Assembly (NCBI GenBank): GCA_013215715.1
Contig: JABSQT010000002.1
Span: forward strand, 156,133-220,132
Length of the DNA: 64,000 nucleotides
Direction of reading: 5' to 3'
From: Mycoplasmatales bacterium
GTDB taxonomy: Bacteria > Bacillota_I > Bacilli_A > Mycoplasmatales > Metamycoplasmataceae
The position numbers were made by a program, and so were the translations under genes. Shown here piece by piece: positions 9,440-20,351 of this stretch; position 1 is the first letter of the stretch, and every line of letters starts with the position of its first letter. Below the pieces are notes generated by a model. The model did not search any database. It had not been told where the DNA came from and saw only the letters and a program-made list of their open reading frames with translations.

Positions 9440-10210
9440 ATCTTCTCCTTCATTTCCATAACTATTTCGTAATTTCTTTTCTATCAACGGTCCAACAATT
9501 CTATAAGTTAAAGTAATAATTGTCACATTTGAAAGAATTTTGATAGGTGAAGTCATTAAATGTCCTACATATGAAACTCCATAAGAAACACCTAAAGATT
9601 GACTATCAGCTAATGGTGTCATTAATGAGTTATGCACTTCCAATATTGCTGCAAACATAATGATAGGTGCAACCATTTTAAATAATTTAGGTTTTTTTAT
9701 AAATCTTAATACTGTATGAACAATCATAAGAACAACCATTCCTCCACAAGCTAGAAGTTGAAGTATTCATCTTGTTTTAATTGGTGACTTAGAAGCTTCC
9801 AATGTAGCTTCAGGTATAAATTGAATCCCTACAAAAACACTTGTTGTTAATACTATTAAAACTATTAGAGTTGCAAAATAATGAGTATTAATCGATCTTT
9901 CTTTCCGAACCATAAAGAAATATACGACTCCAGGAACAAAACCAGACATAGCCATAATAAATGTATAAGCAGGATGATAATAAGTAGGTAACATAGCAAA
10001 TGATAATAGATCAGCAATAACACCAGTAATCGCACCAATAATTGGTCCAAATAAATAACCAGTAATCTTTACAGGTAATCCACCAAAAGCGACTTTAAAT
10101 GAAGGAAATGTGGTAATCGCAAATAATTTCGAACCAATAATTACAAATGCAACAGAAGCAGCTACAAGTATTGACACATAAGCAATTTTTTTATTATTTC
10201 ATTTAAACAT
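9440..10210 (-). CDS. ECF transporter S-component, folate (FolT-like) family, lacking its own stop codon
   Basis: A membrane substrate-binding subunit for an energy-coupling-factor vitamin transporter. 257 residues precede the cysS ATG with at least six hydrophobic helices. The segment FKVAFGGLPVKITGYLFGP followed by GAITGVIADLLSFAM resembles FolT-type S-components, and an early AxxxA-like pattern (SILVAASVAFV) fits the docking helix. The start at 10210 gives MFKWNN, with TATAAT six bases before it and no Shine-Dalgarno. The frame continues without a stop through LRNSYGNEGED into cysS, giving a possible 656-aa product. Folate specificity is inferred. Confidence 0.78.
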
Positions 10211-10216
10211 ATTTAA

Positions 10217-10222
10217 ATTATA
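10217..10222 (-). promoter_or_regulatory. -10 box of the FolT-CysS frame, leaderless spacing
   Basis: TATAAT exactly six bases before the ATG at 10210. Confidence 0.6.
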
Positions 10223-10283
10223 AAGAAAATAAGAGAAAGACCACAAAGAAAACCATACTTAATACTATTAAATAAATCCATAA

Positions 10284-10311
10284 AACAAAAACGCACTATC
10301 TTAAGCACGTT
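10284..10311 (-). terminator. mnmG-rlmH terminator
   Basis: AACGTGC/GTGCGTT hairpin (10290-10311) followed by TTTGTTTT on the minus strand. Confidence 0.65.
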
Positions 10312-10320
10312 TTGAATTTA

Positions 10321-10755
10321 TTATTTATGATACTTAGAACCCGATTTAATTGAAAATGCTCTAAATAATTGCTCAACAAGCATAACCCTAAACATTTGAT
10401 GCGGAAATGTCATGGGAGAAAAATTTAATTTCTCTGAAAATTGAGATTCATCAACTCCGTATGATCCACCAATAACAAATGTAATGTTATCTGTTTCGGT
10501 AAATTTAGCAGAAAACTCTTCTGATGAATATTGCTTACCTTTTAATGAACACAAAACAACTCTTGAATTTTTAGGGATTAGAGATTGAATAATCATTGTT
10601 TCTTTTTGTTTTACAACTTCGATATTTCTATCATTAACTGGTTTAACCTCTGATAATCTTACATGAGCATAAAATCCTAACTTCTTAAAGTAATCTTTAT
10701 AAAGTGTTTTTCATTCTTTACCAAGGGTACCAACTGCAATAATATTAATTTTCAT
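10321..10755 (-). CDS. rlmH: 23S rRNA pseudouridine-1915 N3-methyltransferase RlmH
   Basis: This SPOUT methyltransferase modifies helix 69 of 23S rRNA on the 70S ribosome. The 144 aa begin [15 protein letters not shown] (Trp as TGA). The SAM-binding [13 protein letters not shown] lies near residues 103-115 and the C-terminal [20 protein letters not shown]...YHK is typical. Its start overlaps the end of mnmG by 11 bases, indicating translational coupling. Confidence 0.95.
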
Positions 10756-12583
10756 TATCTTCTCCTTTTTTATGTCTTAAGTTCATGTGGAACATTAACA
10801 TTTGAATATCTGCCGGATTAATTCCCGAGATACGTGAAGCTTGACCAATTGTTGTAGGTCTAACTTTATTCAATTTTTGTCTAGCTTCCGTTGCCAAATT
10901 AACAATCGTATTATAGTCAAGATCTTCGGGTAATTTCAGTTTTTCAAGACGAAGCATTTTCTTAGCTTGAGTTAATTGTTTTTGAATATAACCCTTTAAT
11001 CTAATTTGTGTTGTTAATTCATGAATATATTTAAAATCCGTAACATCAGATGGGTTAATTTCCGGCCTTGAAATAACTTGTAGTAATGAAGGTCCTGAAG
11101 TTATATTGTGCTTCTTAGCTAATTCTGCATTTGAAGAAAGATATGTATTGGTTAATCTTTCAATTTCATCGTCAATTGATTTGTATTTTTTAACGACTTT
11201 TGCATATTCTTCATCACTTATTAAACCAACTTGATTACCAAGGTGAGAAAGACGTTTATCAGCATTATCATTTCTTAGTAATAATCTATACTCAGCTCTT
11301 GAAGTTAACATCCTATATGGTTCTCTAGTTCCTTTAGTTACAAGATCATCAATTAGAACACCTAAATAACCAGCATCCCTAGTAATAACCATCGAATCCT
11401 TACCTTCTAGTTTTAAACCAGCATTAATTCCAGCATATAAGCCTTGAGCTGCAGCTTCTTCATAACCTGAAGTTCCATTAACTTGTCCAGCAAAGAATAA
11501 TCCTTCTACATGTTTAGCTTCAAATGATCTTTTTAATTGTAAAGAATTAATAGCATCATATTCAATTGCATATGCTCATTTAACTACTTTTGCATTTTTC
11601 ATTCCCGGTATAGTTCTTAACATTTGATCTTGAACATCAATTGGCATAGAAGTGGATAATCCATTCACATAAATTAAATCCCCTTCTTTTGTTTCTGGTT
11701 CAAAGAATATTTGGTGCCTCGGTTTATCTCTAAATCTAACAATTTTATCTTCAATTGATGGACAATATCTTGGCCCAACACCGTTAATTAATCCTGAATA
11801 CATTGATGATCTTTTAACATTAGCATCAACTATTTTATGAGTTTCTTCATTTGTGTATGTAATTCAACAATGGACTTGTTTTTCTAATTTAACACCAGAT
11901 CTATTTGAAAATGTGTAATCAGAAACTGGAAGAATCTCTTCTTCTACTTCTGAAAAATCAATAGATGATGTTAACACTCTTGGAGGTGTTCCTGTTTTTA
12001 GTCTAATTAAATCAAATCCATTTGCTTTTAATGACTCTGAAAGTTTATTGGTTGTTCTTTGCCCATCTGGTCCACCGACGTTTTTATCAGAACCTCTTAG
12101 GATGTAAGAATCCATATATGTTCCCGTAGTGATAATAACTACTTTTGCTTCAATAATTGTTCCATCTTCTAATTTAACCCCAACAATCTTTTTGTTTTTA
12201 ACCATTAGTTCAGTAATCATATCTTCAATAACGTCTAAGTTATCTAATTTATTTGTTTCTTCAAACATTAGTTTAGAGTATAAATCTTTATCAATTTGCG
12301 CTCTTAAAGCTCTAACGGCAGGACCTTTAGATTCATTAAGCATTTTAATTTGAATCATTGCTTTATCTGAGAAATAACCTTGCATTCCTCCCAAAGCATC
12401 AATTTCTCTAGTTAAAATACCTTTTGCTGGTCCACCAATAGATGGATTACATGGCATCATAGCAAGTTTTGTTTTATCCAAACTTATTAATGCTGTTTTA
12501 TGATTTTTGTGTGCTAAAGCAAAGGCCGCTTCCATTCCAGCGTGTCCCCCACCTATTACAATTGCTTCATAGTTCTTATTCAT
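10745..12583 (-). CDS. mnmG: tRNA uridine-34 5-carboxymethylaminomethyl modification enzyme MnmG (GidA)
   Basis: With MnmE this FAD/NADH enzyme installs cmnm5 at the wobble uridine of several tRNAs. 612 aa, full length. The FAD-binding [10 protein letters not shown] lies at residues 12-21, the family motifs [12 protein letters not shown] and [11 protein letters not shown] are present, as is the C-terminal helical domain. Three Trp codons are TGA. A TACAAT lies nine bases before the ATG and no Shine-Dalgarno is seen. It forms an operon with the overlapping rlmH. Confidence 0.97.
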
Positions 12584-12615
12584 TATGAATAAATTGTATC
12601 AAATTAAAGATTAAA

Positions 12616-12641
12616 TAAAATAAAACCCTTAGGGCTTTATT
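12616..12641 (-). terminator. Terminator of LRR lipoprotein copy 1
   Basis: AAAGCCC-TAA-GGGTTTT hairpin (about 12623-12638) followed by ATTTTATTT on the minus strand. The stem is symmetric enough to act on both strands. Confidence 0.6.
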
Positions 12642-12652
12642 TTTTATTAGTT

Positions 12653-14296
12653 TTAATCTTTAAAATATTTATCAATATCTTCTAGTAACATGTTGTGTTC
12701 GTAATTGTCTCAATTGTAATAATGATTTATACGATCGAAATGATCATCTTCTTTATAAATAGTGTGAGCATTTTTTATAAGGTGACTAATACCAAATCAT
12801 CTATTTTTATAAAAATATTCTTGATTATTATAAGTTTTCAATGCATAATTACCTTTGTTGTCATTTTCGTTTTCATCATACCACACCCTACTATTCAATC
12901 TTTCATCTATTTTTTTATATCTTTTTCATTGTTCTTCAGTAACTTCAAAATTTTTAATTAAAGGTGTTTTATCATCAACATAATGAACTGCAAGTTTAGT
13001 TAAGAATTTTTTACCATTCCACACTGCATCCGTCATTGTATCGGCGCGACCCATAGTTTCATAATCTCCGACTTTTGAGTTTAATTTACTTTTAGATATT
13101 ATTAATTTTTTTGCATCATCAAGATAAAATGAATTAGCTGCAATTTGTTTATTGTAATCTGTTAACTTTGTAAACTTTCTTAAATCTATACTTAAATTAT
13201 GAGAACCAAAGAAAGCTCCACCATAAGCATTATAACCATATTCGTGTTTTCAAGATTCAAGATATAAAAACCCAATCTCATCAATATTTTCTGGCGCTTC
13301 AAAGTAAAAGTCATCATTAAAATGAACACCAGTAAAAGCACTTTGAGCTATTTTCGTAATTTTTTTAGGAATATAGAATCCTTTTGGCAAAAATGCTCCA
13401 TCTAAAGAATGTGTGAATCCCTTGATATACATTATATTATTGTCGTTCAAACTCATATGATTAATTAAATCCTTTGTGTTAAATTGATTTCTATAATCTG
13501 GTTCATCTTTATTTTCAAAATGCTTTATTCACTCATTAATTTTTTGTATATTTTGATTCCTAACATCCATTTGTTTAATAACTTTTTCACTAGTAATATC
13601 TTTTTTTGAAGATTTACGCAAAGTTCCCCAATCACCATCATGATTATCATCAAATAAACCTCATTCATTAGCATCGTGTCTAACTCAAGGACCCAGTCCA
13701 TCATCTCCATAATAATTAAAATGTTTAATTATATTAATATGATGAACTTTGTAATAATAATCACCTTTATGCGCACGTAATATTGTTGCATCCACAAAAT
13801 CTTTTTTAAATATATCTTCAAACTTGGTAATTGAAGAACCAGGTATTGGTAACCCTCCTCATCATTGATCAAAAGTAGCATTATCTTTAGTGATTAAATT
13901 TGCGAAAGCTGTTTTATCAAAATCTGCAAATTTTATACTTAACGGAATTGTGAATCCAACAGGTAGTTCAACATTTTTAAATGCATGAGCACCAATTTTT
14001 GTAACTCCTTCTGGTATTCTGAAATTTTTACCTACTTTTGCATTTTTAAATGCATTAGCTTCAATTTCAGTTATTGTATTAGGGATCTTAAAAGAGTCTT
14101 TAATAATTGAACCTTCGAACATACTCTTTGTTATTTTTGTAATCCCCTTTGGAAGTTTGGTTTTGTTGTCAATAACTTGACCCTTGAAGGATTTTTTGCT
14201 GTTGACATTATTTTCGTTAGTTCCACAAGCAACAACTAATGTAATAGGCATAACAATAGTTGTTGATACTAACGCCTTCAATAATACTTTTTTCAT
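12653..14296 (-). CDS. Surface lipoprotein with BspA-like LRR_5 repeats, copy 1
   Basis: 547 aa. A lipoprotein signal peptide ends in the lipobox LVVAC (Cys near residue 24). About four leucine-rich-type repeats of 22-23 residues follow, each built on a pattern like I-P-x-x-[IV]-x-x-I-x-x-x-A-F-x-x-A (about residues 48-130), and two more near residues 290-330 (FYIPKKITKIAQSAF). Between them is an acidic, aromatic-rich segment with a calcium-loop-like stretch (DDNHDGDWG), and the C-terminus is Trp/Tyr-rich. Trp is mostly TGA. The start at 14296 follows AAGGAGAAAA. It is nearly identical to copy 2 downstream of its own promoter. BspA-like repeats suggest adhesion, but the target is unknown. Confidence 0.85.
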
Positions 14297-14465
14297 TTTT
14301 CTCCTTAGTTTATATATAAACTATTAACATAAAACATACTTAAATATAGATGAATTATATACTTCAATTTGACGATAAAGTGTACATTACAAATGTATTG
14401 TTTCTTGCTAAAAAGAGAGTCTTTATTTTTAATAAACATTTTTTTAAAGCAATAGGCCAAATTAT
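14297..14465 (-). promoter_or_regulatory. Conserved promoter block of lipoprotein copy 1
   Basis: TATAAT at 14354-14359; TGTACA at 14381-14386 inside TTTGTAATGTACA; TATTGCTTTAAAA further upstream; AAGTATGTTT in the leader. The same arrangement occurs ahead of copy 2 and the ABC operon, so this looks like a shared regulated promoter. Confidence 0.6.
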
Positions 14466-14471
14466 TTAAAT

Positions 14472-14497
14472 ATAAAATAAAACCCATTGGGTTTTAT
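14472..14497 (-). terminator. Terminator of LRR lipoprotein copy 2
   Basis: AAAACCC-AAT-GGGTTTT hairpin (14479-14495) followed by ATTTTATATTT. Confidence 0.65.
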
Positions 14498-14509
14498 TGT
14501 TCATTAGTT

Positions 14510-16153
14510 TTAATCTTTGAAATATTTATCGATATCTTCTAGTAACATATTATGTTGGTAATTGTCTCAATTATAATAATGATTTATAAGATCCAAGAAT
14601 TCACCTTCTTTATAAATTGTGTGTGCATTTTTTATAAGGTGACTAATACCAAATCATCTATTTTTATAAAAATATTCTTGATTTTTGTAAGTTTTCAATG
14701 CATGATTACCCTTATTGTCATTTTCGTTTTCATCAGACCAAAAATTTTGATTTAATCTTTCATCTATTTTTTTATATTTTTTTCATTGTTCTTTAGTAAC
14801 TTCAAAATTCTTAATTAAAGGTGTTTTATCATCAACATAATGAACTGCAAGTTTAGTTAAGAATTTTTTACCATTCCATACCGCATCTGTCAATACATCA
14901 GCAGAACCCATAGTCTCATAATTCCCAACTTTTGAGTTTAATTTACTTTTAGGTATTATTAATTTTTTTGCATTATCCAGATAAAATGAATTGGCCGCAA
15001 TTTGTTTATTATAATCTGTTAACTTTGTAAACTTTCTTAAATCTATACTTAAGTTATGAGAACCAAAGAAAGCTCCACCATAAGCATTATAACCATATTC
15101 GTGTTTTCAGGATTCAATATATAAAAACCCAATCTCATCAATATTTTCTGGCGCTTCAAAGTAAAAATCATCATTAAAATGAACACCAGTAAAAGCACTT
15201 TGGGCTATTTTCGTAATTTTTTTAGGAATATAGAATCCTTTTGGTAAAAATGCACCATCTAAAGAATGTGTGAATCCTTTGATATACATTATATTATTGT
15301 CATTCAAACTCATATGATTAATTAAATCCTTTGTGTTAAATTGACTTCTATAATCTGGTTCGTCTTTAGTTTCAAAATGTTTTATTCACTCATTAATTTT
15401 TTGTATATTTTGATTTCTAACATCCATTTGTTTAATAACTTTTTCACTAGTAATATCTTTTTTTGAAGCTTTGTATATACCATCTCAATTTCAATCTTGA
15501 TCATCATCAAATACGCCTCATTCATTAACATCATGCCTGACTCAAGGACCTAATTTAGGTGCTTGGTGATAATTAAAATGCTTAATTATGTTAACATGGT
15601 GAACTTTGTAATAATAATCACCCTTATGCGCACGCAATATTGTTGCATCCACGAAATCTTTTTTAAATATATCCTCAAACTTGGTAATTGAAGAACCAGG
15701 TATTGGCAACCCCCCTCATCATTGATCGAAAGTAGCATTTTCTTTAGTGATTAAATTTGCGAAAGCAGTTTTATCAAAGTCTGCAAATTTTATACTTAAC
15801 GGAATTGTGAATCCAACAGGTAGTTCAACATTTTCAAATGCATGAGCACCAATTTTTATAACTCCATTCGGTATTCTAAAATTTTTACCTACTTTTGCAT
15901 TTTTAAATGCATTAGCTTCAATTTCAGTAATAGTATTAGGAATTTTAAAAGAGTCTTTAATAATTGAACCTTCAAACATACTCTTTGTTATTTTTGTAAT
16001 CCCCTTTGGAAGTTTGGTTTTGTTGTCAATAACTTGACCCTTGAAGGATTTTTTGCTGTTGACATTATTTTCGTTAGTTCCACAAGCAACAACTAATGTA
16101 ATAGGCATAACAATAGTTGTTGATACTAACGCCTTCAATAATACTTTTTTCAT
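14510..16153 (-). CDS. Surface lipoprotein with BspA-like LRR_5 repeats, copy 2
   Basis: 547 aa, the same length as copy 1. The signal peptide, lipobox and LRR repeats are almost unchanged (a few substitutions such as Gly-to-Ile in one repeat). Divergence is concentrated in the central acidic segment around residues 205-240, where copy 1 DDNHDGDWG becomes DDDQDWNWD. It has its own promoter block and terminator, so the gene and its control region were duplicated together. The start is fixed by AAGGAG. Function unknown; probably surface-exposed. Confidence 0.85.
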
Positions 16154-16322
16154 TTTTCTCCTTAGTTTATATATAAACTATTAACATAAAACATACTTAA
16201 ATATAGATAAATTATATACTTCAATTTGACGATAAAGTGTACATTACAAATGTATTGTTTTCACTAAAAAGAAACTATTTATTTTTAACCAACATTTTTT
16301 AAAGTAATAAGTCAAATTATTT
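16154..16322 (-). promoter_or_regulatory. Conserved promoter block of lipoprotein copy 2
   Basis: Near-identical to the copy 1 block: TATAAT at 16211-16216, TGTACA at 16238-16243, AAGTATGTTT downstream. Confidence 0.6.
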
Positions 16323-16325
16323 AAA

Positions 16326-16352
16326 TATAAAATAAAACCCATTGGGTTTTAT
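16326..16352 (-). terminator. Terminator of the ABC/surface operon after copy 3
   Basis: AAAACCC-AAT-GGGTTTT hairpin (16334-16350) with a T-rich tail on the minus strand. Confidence 0.65.
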
Positions 16353-16367
16353 TGTGTTTGTTTTAAT

Positions 16368-18023
16368 TTAATCTTTAAAATATTTATCAATATCTTCTAG
16401 TAACATGTTGTGTTCGTAATTGTCTCAATTGTAATAATGATTTATACGATCCAAACGTTCACCTTCTTTGTAAATGGTGTGTGAATTTTTTATAAGGTGA
16501 CTAATACCAAATCATCTATTTTTATAAAAATGTTCTTGATTTTGATAAGTTTTTAATGCACGATTACCCTTATTATCATTTTCATTTTCATCGTACCACA
16601 CCCTACTATTCAATCTTTCATCTATTTTTTTATATTTTTTTCATTGTTCTTCAGTAACTTCAAAATTTTTAATTAAAGGTGTTTTATCATCAACATAATG
16701 AACTGCAAGTTTAGTTAAGAATTCCTTACCATTCCACACTGCATCTGTCATCGTATCAGCGCGACCCATAGTCTCATAATCTCCAACTTTTGAACTCAAC
16801 TTACTCTTAGGTATTATTAATTTTTTTGCATTATCAAGATAGAATGAATTGGCCGCAATTTGTTTATTGTAATCTGTTAACTTTGTAAATTTTCTTAAAT
16901 CTATACTTAAGTTATGAGAACCAAAGAAAGCTCCACCATAAGCATTATAACCATATTCGTGTTTTCAAGATTCAAGATATAAAAATCCAATCTCATCAAT
17001 ATTTTCTGGCGCTTCAAAATGAAAGTCATCATTAAAATGAACACCGGTAAAGGCACTTTGAGCTATTTTTGTAATTTTTTTAGGAATATAGAATCCTTTT
17101 GGTAAAAACGCCCCATCTAAAGAATGTGTAAATCCTTTTATGTACATTATATTATTGTCATTCAAACGCATATGGTTGATTAAATCCCTTGTGTTGAAGT
17201 TACTTCTATAATCTGGTTCATCTTTAGTTTGAAAGTGTTTTATTCACTCGTTAATTTTTTGGATATTTTGATATTTTACGTCCATTTGTTTAATGACTTT
17301 TTCACTAGTAATATCTTTTTTTGTGGATTTACGCAAAGTTCCCCAATCCCAATCATAATTATCATTAAATAAACCCCATTCATTAATACCGTGCCTAACT
17401 CAGGCACCTAATTCGGATGCTTGGCCATAATTAAAATGTTTAATTATATTAATATGATGAACTTTGTAATAATAATCACCTTTATGTGCACGTAATATTG
17501 TTGCATCTACAAAATCTTTTTTAAATATATCTTCAAACTTAGTAATTGAAGAACCAGGTATTGGCAATCCCCCCCATCATTGATCAAAAGTAGCGTTTTC
17601 TTTAGTAATTAAATTTGCAAAAGCTGTTTTATCAAAGTCTGCAAATTTTATACTTAACGGAATTGTGAACCCAACTGGTAATTCAACATTTTCAAATGCA
17701 TGAGCACCAATTTTTGTAACCCCTTCTGGTATTTTGAAATTTTTACCTACTTTTGCATTTTTAAATGCATTAGCTTCTATTTCAGTTATTGTATTAGGAA
17801 TTCTAAAAGAGTCTTTAAGTGTCGCACCTTCAAACATGTTGGCTTTTATTTTTGTAATTCCTTTAGAAAATTTAAAAGAACCATCAAGAGTTTTACCTTT
17901 ATATGATTGTTCTTTCCTTAATTCACTTTTAGTTTTTGTACCACAAGAAATTACCATAGTTATTGGAACTATGGAAGTTGCTAAAACAACTGAACTTAAC
18001 AAGAATTTTTTATTTATTTTCAT
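16368..18023 (-). CDS. Surface lipoprotein with BspA-like LRR_5 repeats, copy 3 (last gene of the ABC operon)
   Basis: 551 aa. From the first LRR repeat on it closely matches copies 1 and 2, but the first 60 residues differ: another signal peptide (lipobox MVISC) and another linker. It starts only 39 bases after the 762-aa gene, with AAGGAG before the ATG and no promoter block, so it is the fifth gene of the operon led by the ABC ATPase. The central acidic segment again differs (NDNYDWDWG). This is probably the ancestral copy, with copies 1 and 2 as satellites that acquired the operon promoter. Confidence 0.85.
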
Positions 18024-18062
18024 TATTTTGCTCCTTAATTTTATTATTGTATTTTATCATAT

Positions 18063-20351
18063 TTAAGCTGGCACAGAATTGTCTTTAACATAATCTAACA
18101 AGAATGTTTTTAAATTACTATATGATTTAAAATACATTGTTTGCATCATAGAACCTTCAATATATACACTATAAGCATCAAAAATATTTGATTCTAAAAG
18201 TATTTTAGATGCACCTTGCATATAATATATATATTTTGGATCAAAACTGACTTTTTTAAGTTTACTCTCGTAAATCTCTCTCATAACTTCATGTTTTAAA
18301 GCAATTAATGAAGAGTTGACTTTTTTAAATTTTTCATATTTATAAGCATTCTCTATATAAAATACTAAAAATTTTCTATAATTTGCAAGTAATGAATTAT
18401 CATCATTTTCACCCTTCATTGAAATTGCATCATATACTCCTTCTATTAATTCAGGATTTAAATTCTTTAGTTGTAAATAAATCATTTGGTATAAAGTTAT
18501 TTTACTATTTTCCGTTCCTCTGATAATTTTATTAATCACACTTCACTTTAAGTACTTATCAGTTATTATGCGTGTTTTATTCTTTTCATACATTTCATAC
18601 GCCTTGTGTTTGATAAATATTTCTCTTTCTCTTTCTTTGGATGTTTTTGTATTATCTTTATAAATTCTTTTAAAGTTATCAATATCATAACCATGTTCAG
18701 GAGGATGAATTTTAATTACAATTCTTTTTTGATTTTCATCTAAATAATTAACTTCTCCGCCTGTAGCAGTCAAATTAAAATGAACTTTAATCGTGTCACC
18801 TTTTTGGTGATTATCATTGTCCAATCATAAATCAGTATTTATAAAATTACTATCATCTTGTTCTCATTCAACTTGTTTATTTAATAAGAGAAGTTGTTTA
18901 AATTCAAGTTGCTTTGAATGAATTATGCTTTTTGTAGCCTTTTCATTTAAATTTAATTTTAATCCTTTAATCAACATATTACCACCAACATGATTTTTAT
19001 ATCCATATTTAAATTCATAACCATTTTTTTCATCCAATAAGTATTTAAAATTAAAAACTGCATCCTCAAGAATTACATTGATAAAATTATCATATTTTTG
19101 TTTATAAATATTTTTTGTGCTTTCATCTACATTTTTTATTTCATTCATTGGTTTTATTGAATATTTTTTACTCAAATAGGTTTGGATTTTGCTTTTTGCC
19201 ATTAGTTTTATTTTTTCTTTATAGAAACAATCACTTGGAGAAAAGTTCTTATTTAATGCCCCACCATGATTCCCTTGACGATTCTTCGTTCCGTTATATC
19301 AATACATTTCACCGTGTAATAAGTCATCTATTTTAATTAGATAATTTTTATATTCTTCTTTATTTTCTCTTAAGTTATCATTATTAATATTTCCAATAAA
19401 TTTTATTTTTTTAGAATCTTCTTTTTTCATAACATTAGATTTGTTATTTTCAATCATATCTTTTTTTCTATACTCATTAATTAAATTCACTTTATTTGAT
19501 GAATCAATATTTATACTAATTGTTTGAAATACATCACCCACTTTAAAAGCTAGAGCGAATTTACCACCTTGCTTCTTATCGTTGAAACTATCACCGATAT
19601 CCAATTTATTACCTATTCCTTCATCTCCATTTTTAAATTTTAAATTCTTTCTAAAACTACCATTTGAGTCACCCATAAAATCAATAGAATAATCAAAATC
19701 TTTAAACTCTGGATTACCTTGAAGTTTGACGCCTAAAATATCTATCATCGTTTCTATTTCCGTCTCCTGCTGTACCAATGTTTGATTCATTATGATTTTT
19801 TTATATAAATCTTTTAAATATTGCCTTCTATCTTTATTGTTAGCAATATTGTAATATTTATATTTTTGATCAGCCCCTTTTATTTTCATAGCTGGAACTA
19901 CAACATTTTTAAAATCACCTCTTAATGCATTTTCTGCAAAAGATTTAATGGTTGTGAAATTATCCCCAAATTTATAACCTTCTTTTAAGCCATTAAGATA
20001 AGATCGAACTGCTTCTTTACGTGTTGCATAATGTTTGCCAGCATCTGCACCAGTATAAGCATAACTAACATTTTTAGGGATATATTTCCTAAAATATCTT
20101 TCATCAAGAGCGTTATAACCATTATTCCCCAAGAAATGGTTGTAAGAACCAATTTCTTTTTGGGTATTTATATTAAAGATATTATTTCTAATAGCGAATT
20201 GAATTGCTTCTTCATACGAAGAAAATCTATATCCTCTAAATATAAAATCTTTATTTGCATATCTTGAGGCCAAAGAAGTTGTTGCAATAACCGATACAGG
20301 CATTAAACATAAAGTACTTGCTATACCTAGGACCTTTATTTTTTTAAACAT
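18063..20351 (-). CDS. Large exported protein of unknown function (762 aa), ABC operon gene 4
   Basis: No known family recognised. A signal peptide or anchor covers residues 1-28 (no Cys lipobox). A short module with the pattern F-x-[RN]-G-x-x-[FY]-x-S-x-x-E-A follows near residues 35-50 (FIFRGYRFSSYEEA) and resembles modules in the neighbouring 1375-aa protein. The rest is charged, Lys/Asn-rich and without membrane segments, consistent with an extracytoplasmic domain. Five Trp codons are TGA. Its start overlaps the end of the 1375-aa gene by 8 bases, so the two are translationally coupled and probably act together. Confidence 0.8.
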
